Positions 1 to 11,390 of a DNA stretch of 64,000 bases are shown in pieces. The notes under the pieces were generated by a model that was not told where the DNA came from, did not search any database, and saw nothing but the letters and a program-made list of their open reading frames with translations. Position numbers and translations under genes: made by a program. The DNA is taken from the NCBI GenBank assembly GCA_010093485.1, contig MU001502.1, forward strand, positions 1,694,057 to 1,758,056, given 5' to 3'. The DNA comes from Karstenula rhodostoma CBS 690.94 (Eukaryota > Ascomycota > Dothideomycetes > Pleosporales > Didymosphaeriaceae). Numbering within the stretch: position 1 is the first letter of the stretch; each line of letters begins with the position of its first letter.

Positions 1-288
1 CACCGCGTCACCTTGCGGCCCTCCTTCATGCAGTCCAGCTCGCCCCGGCCGTTCGCCTCGGTCTTGCACATCATGTAGTCATCATTGTAGGCCTTGCAGC
101 GCGCGCCGATGAAGTACGAGGCGCTGAGGAGGGGAGCGGAGCTGGCGCCGAGCTCCTTGACCTTGGGGATGTCGTCGGGCAGAGGGGTGGTGTCGATGAG
201 GGCCTGGTCGTTGAATCTGGGGCGAATTAGCACGGGACTGCGGCGCAGGAGCTCCAGAGGGTGCGCACCTAGGCTGACGGGACGACAT
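1..288 (-). CDS. NDUFA8: NADH:ubiquinone oxidoreductase subunit, NDUFA8 / 20.8 kDa type (partial)
   Basis: This is the 5' part of a mitochondrial respiratory complex I accessory subunit; the 3' end lies beyond the window. Exon 1 is 288-269 and encodes MSSRQPR with a split codon. Intron 268-217 is 52 bp, starts GTGCGC and ends CTAATTCGCCCCAG with a CTAAT branch site. Exon 2 runs 216-1. The spliced protein reads on through LIDTTPLPDDIPKVKELGA, the very conserved SAPLLSASYFIGARCKAYND, and paired cysteines typical of the twin CX9C (CHCH) fold used for intermembrane-space import. The family assignment rests on that conserved block. Without the intron the frame does not connect to a start, which is why this model was chosen. 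It is divergent from NUP57, with 342 bp between the starts. Confidence 0.9.
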
Positions 289-630
289 GGTGGGCCAATG
301 GCGGGTGTGGTGTGCCCTCGAGTCTGGAGTTGGAGCTCGCCGGCGTGTTCCTCAAGTGAAGTTGCGTCGCCTCTTGGCGTGTGCAGGGATGTACACCAGC
401 CGCAATTGGCTGTGCTCGATAGCTTTCCTTTGACAAGCAAAACAACCCCAGCCGCCGGAGTCGCAAACGCCATCACTACAGTTGTTACCGTACAGCCCAA
501 GCCTTCCGCGTAGTTGCTGTGCTATTCACCCGGCGCGCTCTTGTGCGCACACGTTCTCTCGCCGCCGTGCCTACCATCGCGACCCGTAAACAAACAAAAA
601 CACGCACCCACCGCCGCCTAATCCTCCACC
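289..630. other. Divergent intergenic region, NDUFA8/NUP57
   Basis: These 342 bp separate two divergently transcribed housekeeping genes and must hold both promoters. No TATA box or other specific element could be recognised. The open frames crossing it are not supported as genes. Confidence 0.5.
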
Positions 631-759
631 ATGTCGCTCTTTGGAAACCTCGGGCAGACGGCGCAAACGGAGAGGAAGACGGGCACACTGTTCGGCTCGA
701 CAAGTGCCCCGCCAGGCGGTCTTTTTGGCAATGCGCAGAATCAGAACCAGCAACAACAA

Positions 760-790
<31 letters not shown>

Positions 791-1973
791 CAGGCCTTTT
801 CGGAAGCTCGACGACGAACAATCAGCAGAATACGAACACAGGCGGTCTGTTCGGCGGCTTGAACCAGTCGCAACAGCAAAACACACAGCAAAATTCGGGA
901 GGGAGTATGTTCGGCGGTCTGGGTCAGTCTCAGCAGCAGCAACAACCCAACATGGGCAGCTCTGTGATGGGCGGAGTCGTCCGTCCTACGCCATCGCTCC
1001 ACCCGAACCAGCAGCAGCAGATCCAGCAACAACAGCAAGCTCTCCCTCATCTGAGACAGTCGGTTCACGACCGCTTCGCGAGTGCTTCCCTAAACGGCGC
1101 GCGTAAGTACAAAAGCTGTTTGCTTGGGGCTTGCTAACAGAGAACAGGAGAGAAGTCTGTCATCGATCAAATGAAGACGATTCTTGAAAAGTGGGATCCC
1201 AACAGCTCTGAGTGCGCATTCCAGTACTACTTCTACAACACCGTTAAGCCAGAAGAGGCGCCTTTCTACGGGCCTCAGCCGCATGAGGACCACAAGAAAT
1301 GGGAGGAAGCGCTGGCCAACAAGCCGAGTGAAGGCTCGATCCCTCTGCTCGTCCGCGGATTCGACGAGATGTCTGCGCGCATCCAATACCAAGTATTCGC
1401 CATGAACACCTTACAAAGCCGGCTGCATGAGATGAACAACTGTCTCGGCGTCATCAAGGACCAGCACGAATTGACGACCGCCCCACGGATCAACAAAGCC
1501 AAGCAAAAGCATATCGAGCACACGCAGCGGATACTTGCGCTTGCTACCAAGGTCCAAATCCTGCGGAATCGAGGCTACGCGATGGACCAGACGGAAGAGG
1601 AGTTGAAGAAGAAGCTTGCTGAGCTGGAGAGGAGGGCGTTCGATCCCATCAACGGTGGCAAGCAGGAAGAGATTTGGGCGCGCATGTCGAGCGTGCGGGA
1701 GCACGCGCAGCGACTACAGGATGAGACTGAGAAGCAGAGCAATGCCACCGCCGCAGGCTTGCAGGATGGATCTCTATCGGAAGACGACCAGGTGCAGTTA
1801 GAGAAAGTGAGTCGAACTTGTCTTTTGATGATATCGCAAGCTTACACCAGTGACAGATTCTCAAAGGCTACGACCAGCAGCTGCAACACCTCAAGAAGAT
1901 GGTCGACGATACGGTACAGGATTACAACGATTGGGAGAAGGAACAAACGAAACCAGTAAGGTCCCGAAGGTGA
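631..1973 (+). CDS. NUP57: Nucleoporin NUP57 (NUP54 family)
   Basis: A central-channel FG nucleoporin, expected to act in the Nsp1-Nup57-Nup49 complex. Exons are 631-1102, 1148-1806 and 1857-1973; introns of 45 and 50 bp begin GTAAGT and GTGAGT, and the first has a TGCTAAC branch site. The protein is about 415 residues. Residues 1-125 carry repeated LFG/GLFG motifs and a poly-Gln run at about residues 40-54 encoded by CAG/CAA repeats. From about residue 160 a helical Nup54-type domain follows (KTILEKWDPNSSECAFQYYF and long coiled-coil segments). The length fits fungal NUP57. The start ATG follows a C-rich leader (ccaccATG). The exact C-terminus, reading ..TKPVRSRR, is less certain because GTAAGG at the end could be another donor site. 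Confidence 0.92.
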
Positions 1974-2472
1974 AGAGGGGCCTGAGCAAAGGCGTGTACG
2001 ATATCAGCTCGCTCCGTGTCCTGGAGTTGAGCCACGGCGGAGCAGATTAATGGCATTGGTATGATGGTCGCAACGAAAAGGGCGTAGGATATGTCGAATT
2101 CTAGGTTTGGAGCACAACATTGGAGGACCGCTTGCAAGAAGCTATGACATAGGAGCGCGGCATATCCGCAGGCACTTTGAACGGGCCGGCAATGCACGTT
2201 GGCATTTCATCTATAACCCTTAGATACCAGAGCTCGTCGCTCAATGCAATGCCAAAACAGTAATCCGCTCCGACGTGGTGTTGTTACAGTTCTGCTGTTG
2301 TACAGTGCCATCCATCCCATCGGATGTTTTCCTTTCCTCGATCCATCGTAGTATTAACGCCAAACAGTGGACGCGAAAATGTACATTTCAATTCCCTTTC
2401 TCAATTCCCAAAAATGCGGCGGTCCAGGCTTTGGTTCCACCCCGGTTGTGTTCTCATCGGACAGACGGAGGC
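1974..2472. other. Convergent 3' intergenic region
   Basis: Lies between the 3' ends of NUP57 and TOM5. Holds presumed UTRs and polyadenylation signals; nothing else is recognised. Confidence 0.4.
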
Positions 2473-2766
2473 TTAGACGAGCTTGCGCGCATAGTCGACG
2501 AAGAACGGCGCTGCGGTTTGTTAGCCCTAAGCCATCTCTCGCATCCGACGCAAAGCTGTTGGCTCCAACCCAGCGCAAACGTACAGAGATACAGCACGAC
2601 TGCGCCCGCAAAGGTCCACTTGATGTCGCTCGTGGTCTGCGCTTCGGCGCGCTCGAGCTCGGCTTTCGAGGGTTGCGGTGGTGCTGTTTGGTTGATGTTA
2701 GCTTTGCGTCGCAGGAGCGAGTGCGAAGAGGGATGGAATTAGAAGAGGGGGCGTACCTCCGAACAT
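2473..2766 (-). CDS. TOM5: Mitochondrial import receptor subunit TOM5
   Basis: A 48-residue protein encoded by three small exons: 2766-2757, 2683-2585 and 2510-2473. The introns are 2756-2684 (GTACGC..AACAG) and 2584-2511 (GTACGT..CCGCAG, with GCTAAC as branch site). The product starts MFGAPPQPSKAELERAE and ends SPFFVDYARKLV. The short acidic N-terminus, the single tail-proximal membrane segment (WTFAGAVVLYLSPFF) and the C-terminal SPF..DY..KLV pattern are those of fungal Tom5, the small TOM complex subunit that passes preproteins to the Tom40 pore. The gene is far too short to appear as one open frame and was recovered by splicing. Both splice junctions keep phase. Confidence 0.85.
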
Positions 2767-3798
2767 TGTGGCGGTGGGGATTGCTGGGTGTTTGAGAGGG
2801 AGGGTGTAGGTGTGGGATGACGTGACGTTGTTAAAGTTGTTGTATGTATGTAAAAGTTGATGATGCGAGAAGAAAGGTCGGAGGTTGCGGCGTGGAGCGC
2901 CGATGTGTCACGTGCTGGCGCGTGGGAGAACAATGTCAAATAGCATGCTTCTTAAAACCAGAGTTTACTCTGATATACTGCTATCTCTTGCATCGAAGAC
3001 TCAGTCTATTCCAAGCCACCCCACGGCATGATAACACATGACTTATCCAACTTTGATGTTCAGCAAGCTTCCGATCCACCTCCGGGTGCTACAAACGCCC
3101 GCCAGGATCGGGGGATTAGTGAACGAGATGCACACCGACCCCAGCAGGGTGGTTTGTGGTTTGGGAGCCCCTGAACTTTACTTCCGGCCCGTGTCCATGA
3201 CAATGCTGGCATGGGGTTGAGTTGGGGCATCGCGGATCGCAATCTGGGGCTCAGCTCTCCACTGAATAACGGTGCGCTGAGTGCGAGTTGGGCAGCGCGC
3301 ATACAGCCAGGAGTCAAGGTGCAAGCATCGCGACTCGACAGTACCGCATGGGCCTGTCAGGAGGGAGTCGCAAGGTCTGCTCCTGCTCACTCTGGGCATT
3401 TTGTGCGTCACCGAGGGATGGATTATTACGCCCGCACAGTGACTGCTACGCCGCTGGACTTCGGTATTGTAGACGTATTTCCTACGTTTTGCGAGACAAG
3501 GCGTAGTCGGGCTCACATAAAGAGAACAACGACCATAATCGTCACCTATACTTCTTCCATCCTTCAATTGTTTACTGTCCTAGGTTTTAATTTCGGCCAT
3601 TGTTGTTTTACAGTATCACCGTCATCGTAATCTTCGTACCTTGCATTCAACTAGCGGCCCGATCAACAAACCTTACGCGTAGTGGTGTAAGCACTTATAC
3701 CGAGCCTCAGCCTGCCGCGTTGCCGCTCCAGCGGTCTTCTTGTCGCTGCCACCTTCGTTTTAGATCCTCGAATATACTACATTATTTCCTTTATCAGG
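2767..3798. other. Intergenic region upstream of TOM5 and GH55 gene
   Basis: About 1 kb between divergent TOM5 and the GH55 gene. Open frames here (for example 3211-3630) show no recognisable protein features, so I treat it as promoter and UTR sequence. Confidence 0.4.
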
Positions 3799-6390
3799 AT
3801 GCTGTCGCTCGCTTCAACTTTCTTTCTTCTCTCGTCGGGCGCGAGCGCCGCCTTGCTCGACTTTCAGTATCATGAGGCCCCCGTGCGAAGAAGTGGAGGC
3901 TACGCAACGGGCGGCGTATATACGCCTACGCCTATTGCAACGACGCCACAGCCGACTGGCGGCTCCTCTCCCGGAAATGGAACTTCTGACTCTTGTGGTG
4001 CCCCGTTCTGGATGGAGCATGTGAAGCATCAGGGAGTCGCTTCGTTCAACAACGACACGTCATATCAGGTTTTCAGGAACGTCAAAGACTACGGTGCCGT
4101 GGGAGACGGAGTAACAGACGACACGAAGGCCATCCAGAAAGCCATTACCGATGGCAACAGGTGCGCCCCGGCGGTCTGCAAATCGACCACTAGGACGCCA
4201 GCTACGGTCTACTTCCCAGGCGGGACGTATTTGATTTCAGAAACCGTTATCGACTATTATTACACACAGATCATTGGGAATCCAAACTGTCTTCCGACGA
4301 TCAAGGCGAGCTCGAACTTCTCGACTGTTAATGTAGACGGGGATGACATTGGGTATTTGATTGATGCCAGCCCGTACGGTGCGAATGGCTTGGGCTTTGG
4401 CGCCACGAACACTTTCTTCCGCCAGATCAGGAATCTTGTCCTCGATTCGACGAGTGTCAAACCGAACACGCTTTTGAGAGGTATCCATTGGCCAACCGCC
4501 CAGACGACATCTCTGCAGAACGTCGTCTTCAAAATGGCGGCAGGAAACGGCACAAAACACGAAGGCCTCTTCATCGAGGAGGGCTCAGGAGGTTTCATGA
4601 ACGACCTGGTGTTCCAGGGCGGCCATTACGGACTGAACGTAGGCAACCAGCAGTTCACCATGCGCAATCTGTCTTTCAGCAACGTCGACACGGCGATCAA
4701 CCAGCTTTGGGACTGGGGCTGGACGTACAAGAGCGTTTCGATAGACAACTGCCGCGTAGGTTTGAATATCTCGTCTTTGACTGTGGGATCTATCACGCTG
4801 CTTGACAGCTCCATTACGAACACGCCGATCGGCATTATCACCGGCCGCACAAAGAACTCGCAGCCCGACAGCGCCGGTTCGTTGTACTTGGAAAACGTCA
4901 AGCTTGCGAATGTCCAACAGGCTGTCGCCGGCACCAATGGCACTCTGCTCGCGGGATCGTCGACCTCCACTGTCGTCGATGCTTGGGCCGATGGACACAG
5001 GTATCTCCCTAAGTCCCCATTGAGTCCTCAGACCCAGACTCCTCTTGCACCGATCGAGGCTACTGGTACCATCACTGCGACCAAGCGACCATCCAGCCTG
5101 TTGGACTCCACGGGCAAGTACTACGAGCGCTCCAAGCCGCAGTATGAGAAGTTGTCGGCAGATCAATTCCTGAGTGCGCGCACACTCGGCGCGAAAGGCA
5201 ATGGCAAGACAGATGATACGAAGGCGTTGAACGACGCGCTCCAAAAGGCCAAGGCAGAAAGCAAGGTCCTGTTCATCGACGCTGGCTACTACAAGGTCAG
5301 CGGCACGGTCTACGTCCCTGCGGGCTCGAAGATCGTTGGTGAAGCCCTCTCTTCGGTCATCTTGGCCAGTGGTCCGTTATTTGGGGATATGGAGAACCCA
5401 AAGCCTGTTGTGCAGGTAGGTACGCAGGGCGAGCACGGTTCGATCGAATGGAGTGATTTCTTCGTCAGCACACAAGGTCCCAATGCGGGCGCCATCCTCA
5501 TCGAATACAACCTCTTCAGCACGAGCGAGCCCGCAGGTCTTTGGGATGTACATACTCGCATCGGAGGCTTCGCCGGCTCACACCTCCAGCAAGAGCAGTG
5601 CATCAAGGAGCCCGAGAAGACCACCACAGCAGCGAATCTGAAGAAAGAGTGCATCGCCTCCTACCTCTCACTGCACATCACCCCCTGGGCAAGTGGCGTC
5701 TACCTGGAGAACAACTGGCTTTGGGTCGCCGACCACGACCTCGACGACTCCCTGAACAACAACACCCAAATCACCATCTACGCCGGGCGCGGTCTTCTCG
5801 ACCAGAGCGTGCAGGGACGAGTCTGGCTCTACGGTACGGCCGTCGAACATCACGTGAAATACGAATACCAATTCGTCAACACGCGGGACGTCGTCATGGG
5901 CCAGATCCAGACCGAGACAGCGTACGTCCACCCCCCCTATTTACCAATACACACCTAACAGAAGCCCAGATACTACCAGCCCAACACCGACGCCACCCTC
6001 CCCTTCCCCGAAAACGCCGCCCTCTTCGATCCCGTCTTCACCACCTCTTCCCCATCAAACACCACAAACACTGCATACCCCATCTCACCCAACAACGCCG
6101 ACGGCTGGGGCCTACGCATCGTGCGCTCCTCCAATCTCCTCGTCTACGGCGCAGGTCTGTACTCCTTCTTCGACAATTACAGCACGAAGTGCTCGGACGT
6201 GGCATCGGAGGGCGTGTGCCAGACGCGCATGGTCAGCATTGAGGGGGATGCGCTGAGCCATGACATTAATTTGTATAATTTGAACACTGTGGGAGCGACA
6301 TGGATGGTCACGAGGGACGGGGTGGACATTGTAGCGAATGCGGACAATAATTCGACATTTGTGGATGGGGTTAATGTGTTCAGGGTTTGA
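3799..6390 (+). CDS. Secreted GH55 glucan 1,3-beta-glucosidase (pectate-lyase-like fold)
   Basis: An exo-beta-1,3-glucanase of glycoside hydrolase family 55, acting outside the cell or in the wall on beta-1,3-glucan. Exon 1 is 3799-5921 and exon 2 is 5970-6390. The 48-bp intron starts GTACGT and ends at GCCCAG; the CTAACAG just upstream supplies the branch site, and this acceptor restores the frame as ..QTETAYYQPN... The protein has about 847 residues, the usual family size. It begins with a signal peptide (MLSLASTFFLLSSGASA, likely cleaved after ASA). It contains the two beta-helix halves of the family, each opening with the typical block: VKDYGAVGDGVTDDTKAIQKA near residue 95, and TLGAKGNGKTDDTKALNDAL near residue 460. 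Many N-glycosylation sequons occur. Clear family call; substrate preference is inferred. Confidence 0.93.
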
Positions 6391-6716
6391 GGGGTCAGTT
6401 GTAGGTGTAATTTGTAGTAAGGAGGGACGGATGGTCAGAGTGGATATAAGAAACCAGCCCAAAGATATGGTTGTGCTTGATTCTGTCGTTGTTTCCATGC
6501 AAGTTTCCGCTCTGTGGTTCCTAATATATGGTGGGGATGTCGCACTCCGTCCACCGCAAGCACGATGGCCGTCGAGGTAGGCACGCACCACTCCTTCCCT
6601 TCCGTTTTTACCTCTAACCGCCATCGTCTACCTTTTCTTACCACCAGGCTCTTCCAACTCCACCTTGTTCCGCAGAAAAATCACTTTGGCGCAGCAACTC
6701 CCACCCCACCGTCGAA

Positions 6717-7339
6717 ATGTCCGCTCCTCCACCTTGGCTGCGCGACCAAATCCTTGGTTTGTTCCCTCCTCCGCTCTCTCACAAGCTCCACCAGGAATCC
6801 CCTTACTCGGTTCCGACTGATCCAATCAGTTGATACCCGCCAACCGTCACGATTGAACTCATCGACTAGAGCCATTCGCTAACAGCCCTCCTAGCAAATG
6901 TCCGCGCGCTCCACCCGGAGAAAGACCCCTCCTCTATGGACAGTACGTGCCACTCGACATCTTACTCTGTCTTGGTCACACAATCTCCCATCTTTTTCTC
7001 CTCACGCTGACTTTACACCCGCGCGTCCAGTTATGACGGGTCGCTCCGAGCTCGCGTCCACCTATAGCATCCTCAGTGCGGACGGCACGCTCGTCAGACA
7101 GTACATGTGCTACGCAAATGTGTACCAGCATGTCACTGACGGAGAGGGCCGGAGGACGGAGGTTGTGGTGTATGGGAAGATGGTGGTGGGGGGTGTGGGT
7201 GATGCGATGGGTGCCTTGGCCGTGTTTGTTGAGGTGAAGAAAGAATTGATTGAGGGAGGGTGACGGGTGGATGGAAGCTAACGTGCTGTAGGACAAGATT
7301 CATCGATTTTATGGGATTGGCGGCGTGAGGGGAAGGTAG
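6717..7339 (+). CDS. Small protein of unknown function, 112 residues
   Basis: A hand-spliced four-exon model: 6717-6756, 6895-6942, 7031-7233 and 7292-7339. The introns have fungal signals (GTTTGT..GCTAACAGCCCTCCTAG; GTACGT..CGTCCAG; GTGAAG..GCTAACGTGCTGTAG). The product starts MSAPPPWLRDQILANVRALH and ends VEDKIHRFYGIGGVRGR. It has no signal peptide or membrane segment, and its middle looks rich in beta strands (QYMCYANVYQ, VVVYGKMVVGGVG). An earlier ATG at 6567 could add a short leader through another intron. I do not recognise the family. Support comes from joined frames, splice signals and protein-like composition. The last intron could instead use GTGACG at 7260, but that would give only 32 bp, so the 58-bp version is preferred. 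Confidence 0.6.
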
Positions 7340-9047
7340 AAGCTTGATGGATGAGGGGCGGTACGACAGGAAGGATAGCTTGGTGTCCTGGTGTGGCAAA
7401 GGAAAGGTTTAGAGGATGAGAAACTGGAAGGATGGGTATGGTTCTAGGACAAAAGATTTGGATAGCGAATCAGGTCATACTATGAAGTGTAATATCTTCA
7501 AGAGGGTTCGCGAGATCGTGAAAGGGCGGGGACATGCTCGTGGAGTACAGGTCTTCCGACCGTCGTCAAGACTTCTCTTAGGATGTTATCGCGTCTGGAA
7601 AATGTTCGTACGACACCTGCTATTTACCACAAGCCTCTATATTACTATTAAGCGCCAGTCGCTGTCTAAGTTTCTGTCTATTATTTTTCTGATACCAGTG
7701 GCGGGAGGGTATTTGACTCATTTTATGTAGGCGAGATCTCCTCGGTCTCGCGTTCAACGATACCATGTCACTGAAATGATTGCTTGTAAAGAGGAAAACT
7801 CACTCGTGGATTCGGATCCCGGCGAGATCGCGGGTACTACATACAATGGGCATTGACGCTACACCTCTATGTATCATTTGGACGGCAGTCCATGTTTGTC
7901 TATCACTTTACGGGACACTACTTTGTAGTTCGAGTCAACAATCAGAAAACCATGGTCGCAGATTGCTTATGCGCACCTTTTTACTGTCGTTATCCTTGAG
8001 TATCCATAAGATAATCAACGCACAAACGATCCGAAAGCACTGACCTGCACTGTCGGAGAGTATTGCATGTAGCCCATTGGGGGTGATTCCATCCATTGCT
8101 TTTGCGCCCCGCGCGACAGAATCCTGCCAAATCCATAGTGCGCTGTGCGGATATGCTTCCTTGGTTTCTCGGTCATGACTCTGTCCCTCTTGAATCGAGC
8201 AACATCGTAGGCCACTCTTCTTCGTGTCGCGCGCGTCACGATGGCGCGATGCCACCGAACTCATGGCATGTGCAGCAGAAATTAGGTTCGTGGAGGCGGA
8301 GCCACAAGCATGGGTTGAGACGATAGAAGCATCGATATGATCGCCCTATCTCGAGGGTATAAGTCCAAACATAGATCGGAGAGTGATTAAGGGGTTACGG
8401 TAGGCGGCTCGTAAAAAACGAACGCCAATGTCCGCACCGACGGGATGTTGCACTTTCGGCCTGCCAACACACACTGTGGCGTTCACGCTAGCCTTGTTTG
8501 TAGTCGTGTGCACGCACGGATGAAAGGGGTGAACACCCTTCGGTGACAGCGGCCTCGAGTCTCCAACCACATCAATCTTGCTGCAGATCTGGACAGGGGA
8601 GACCTCGTATTTCATATCTGTTCCCTGCTTGCGGACGCCATCCCACCACTTTGGCACGCACCAGGTTCCTCGGGCGGCTAGCTCATCTCCCCCAGGCCAA
8701 AACGCTGGCCAACGAAACGCCGTCGCGGGGGACGCAGAGCGTCCTTGCAGTTCTCCTGTGCAACCCGTCGGTGATGAGCGTCTGCAGCTATCCTTTTGAG
8801 CTGAGCCTGGACGCGGTTTGGCATTGACCCCGGACGCACCTCTGACAGGCATACGCTGGATCGATTGAGTGCGGCGTGTGTTCGCCGACTTAGATGCTCA
8901 GTCCCTATTATGCGATAGCTCGCCCACTAGTTCCGTCTGGAGTTCCGCCTCCCTGACGCTGGTAGTGTGTTCGATGCGCTTCGTCGCTCATCGATCTCGC
9001 GCAAAGCAGTTCGAATGTGGGCACGTCTTAGTTCGACCTCGTCCACA
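7340..9047. other. Long intergenic region with a decayed repeat
   Basis: About 1.7 kb with no convincing gene. It contains the repeat copy at 7884-7953. The minus-strand open frame 8346-8852 has no recognisable protein features and is not called. Confidence 0.4.
7884..7953 (+). repeat. Dispersed repeat copy A (coding-like, frameshifted)
   Basis: This 70-bp stretch matches 59202-59273 with 9 mismatches and one 2-bp gap (my hand alignment). Several differences are C/T or A/G changes at third codon positions of the frame reading FTGHYFVVRVNNQKTM, so the shared unit looks like decayed coding sequence. The 2-bp gap shifts the frame here. Confidence 0.7.
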
Positions 9048-10979
9048 ATGTCGTCGAGGCGAACGGTGCTGAGGTATGCAGCTTGTTCGGTCTTCGCAGC
9101 GCTTGGCTAACCTTTCCTGTGTAGCAAGCACCTGAAGGAGCGCCATGTCAACATGATATCTTTCAGCGCCTGTATAGGCTTCGGACTGTTTCTGAATACT
9201 GGAAAGGTCATCTATCTGGCGGGACCGGGAATGGCATTGGTTGCGGTGGTTCTGGGGTGCTCGATGATGTGGAGTGTGATCGCGTGCCTGGGAGAAATGA
9301 CTGCGTTGTACCCGGTTCCAGGTCCACTATTCGAGTTTCCTGGGAGATTCATCGACGAAGCAGTCGGATACGCTACCGGCTGGATGACCTGGAGCGCGTG
9401 GATTGTTATTCTGGCTGCCGAGATCCAGGCGGTCGCTCAATTATGGAGATTCCGATTCGACCCTGAATATCTGCGATCCGTGGGTTATCCGGATGAACAG
9501 CTGGGATGGAGTACAGAGCACTACAGCCCTGCGGTGTGGGTGTTTCTGTTCCTGATCATCGTACTGCTCATCAACTTGCTTCCGGTTCGGCAATACGGCC
9601 AGCTGGAGTATATTTTTGGCGTCATCAAGTTAACCTTCATCTCGTTCCTGATCGTCTTCAACATCGTTTTATCTGGGATGCAGAAAGTGCGACATTCAAA
9701 TCATTTTTGGACCTGGAACGCGCCGTGGGGGTTTGCATCCGCAGGCATGGTAGTACATCCGACTTCGTCGGATCCTACCAATCCAGATGCCATGGTCAAG
9801 GGTGATTTGGGACACTTTTTGGGTCTCTGGACAGCTATCACAACCTGCGTATTCTCCTTCGTCGGCTTTGAGGCCATCGCTGTCACAGCACCTGAAAACA
9901 AGGATCTTGAGAAATATGAAACCATCAAGATTGCGACGAAGAAGCTTTCCATGCGTATATCAATCCTCTACATATTGGGCACATTCGTTGGCGGTCTCAA
10001 CGTTCCCTGTAAGTGCTGGTTTCTCTACCGATGATGCTGTATCACATACTGACTGCGCCCAGATGATGATCCCAATCTCATCAACATTCAGATCAACGCC
10101 GTCCGCGCAGGACAGAACAGTGTCTTTGTTCTTGCAGCTGTTAGGAACGGCCTCCGAGGATTCCCGTCCGTCTTCAACGGTTTCTTCATCTTTGCAGCCA
10201 CCACTTCTGGCATCAACGCGCTTTACACGTCGAGTCGACTTCTGCACGCGCTTGCAAGCATCCCGGAGGCCTGGCCATTGTGGTTTCAGAATTACAGAAG
10301 GCGGCTGGAGAGAGTGAGTGATGCTGGGGTTCCACTGGGTACCGTGTGTGTTTCGTGGTGTTTTGGGTTGATGGCTTTCTTAGCAATCAAGCCGTTTCCC
10401 TCGGTCATCCTGGGCCGCATGACCAACAACGCAGTCATTGCGGAGCTCATCTGCTACACCATGATCTGCCTCTCCTACACGCAGTTTTATCACAAGATCA
10501 AGGCGGCTGCAAACGATCACAGTCTGGAAAACCGCAGTGCGTTCAACCGGGACGACAAGCAGTATCCCTACCGGACGCACGGGCAGCTCTTCCGGGCGTG
10601 GTACGGGTTTTTCTTTTGCGCGCTCCTCATCCTCTTCAACAACTGGAGAGCATTTGTGCCGCCGTTTTCCACGCCGGATTTTCTCGCGTCGTACATTGGG
10701 GTATGTATGCTGCAAGCTGAAGGGGGTCGCAAGGGCTGACGTTGCATCCAGGTTGCCGTGTTCCTTGCCATCATCGCAGCGTACCACGTGCGATCGGACG
10801 GGTGGAACCCGGTCAAGTGGCGGCGCAGTGCGTCGATGCAAATCCACCGGCCGCCGCCGAAAGTAGTGGTGCCAGGGCGCAGACGGGGCCACTTGGAGTT
10901 CCCGAACGCGAAGATGGGGTTTTGGCAGGAAGATAACGCAAAGGCGCTTGTCGCTTTCATCTGGGGGTGGCTCAAATGA
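9048..10979 (+). CDS. Amino-acid permease (YAT-type APC superfamily)
   Basis: A plasma-membrane amino-acid/proton symporter of the fungal AAP family. Exons are 9048-9073, 9125-10008, 10063-10700 and 10752-10979; the introns (51, 54 and 51 bp) start GTATGC, GTAAGT and GTATGT. The model gives 591 residues with about 12 hydrophobic segments. The first segment carries the family signature (RHVNMISFSACIGFGLFLNT, then GPGMALVAVVLG and GEMTALYPVPG), followed by YATGWMTW. Conserved FSFVGFEAIAVTAPE and TTSGINALYTSSRLLHALA are further family blocks. The N-terminal cytosolic arm is only about 20 residues, shorter than usual, so another upstream exon is possible. Substrate cannot be read from sequence. 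The stop codon lies 3 bp before the 9-bp duplication that flanks the MITE. Confidence 0.9.
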
Positions 10980-10991
10980 GGAGGAGGGTCG

Positions 10992-11277
10992 GGATCCACG
11001 TCGCGGGCACCCCTCTAAGTAATTGCGAGCACCCCTACAACCTATTTAAGTTTAGCTTTTAGTTTTAGTAGTAATATATAGGGCTAGGGTTAGCTAGGAT
11101 TAGGGTTAGATAAGATTAGGGCTAGTAAGGTTAGGGCTAATATAGGGTTAGGATTAGGATAGGATTAGAGTTTTAGAATATTTAAAATAATATATTACTT
11201 ACTAAGCTAGAAACTAGGCTTAGATTGGTTATAGGGGTGCTTACGATTACTTAGAGGGGTGCCCGCGACGTGGATCC
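10992..11277. mobile_element. MITE-like inverted-repeat element, Mutator-like by target duplication
   Basis: A 286-bp non-coding element. Its ends are inverted copies beginning GGATCCACGTCGCGGGCACC; the match extends about 50 bp almost perfectly and about 80 bp with mismatches. A 9-bp direct repeat, GGAGGGTCG, flanks it at 10983-10991 and 11278-11286. Differences between the two arms are mostly C versus T or G versus A, as expected from repeat-induced point mutation. The interior is AT-rich with repeated TTAGGG/CTAGGG-like words. A TSD of 9 bp and long inverted ends fit Mutator-like (MULE) miniature elements; the superfamily is inferred. No coding capacity. Confidence 0.85.
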
Positions 11278-11321
11278 GGAGGGTCGGCTAGGCCGAGGAC
11301 CTGTTGGACGAAACGGTGCAA

Positions 11322-11353
11322 TGGTGGCAGGTGGCAGGTGGCAGGTGGCAGGT
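11322..11353. repeat. GGTGGCA 7-bp tandem repeat
   Basis: About four tandem copies of GGTGGCA just downstream of the MITE. Confidence 0.8.
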
Positions 11354-11390
11354 CGCCGGCTCGCCTCGTGCTAGCGTCGTCGCCCGGAAC

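Noticed and set aside
571..1068. Leucine-rich minus-strand frame
   Set aside because: It is the complement of the poly-Gln CAG/CAA tract of NUP57.
8346..8852. 168-residue minus-strand frame upstream of the permease
   Set aside because: No domain, no signal, no splice support; composition like random GC-rich sequence.
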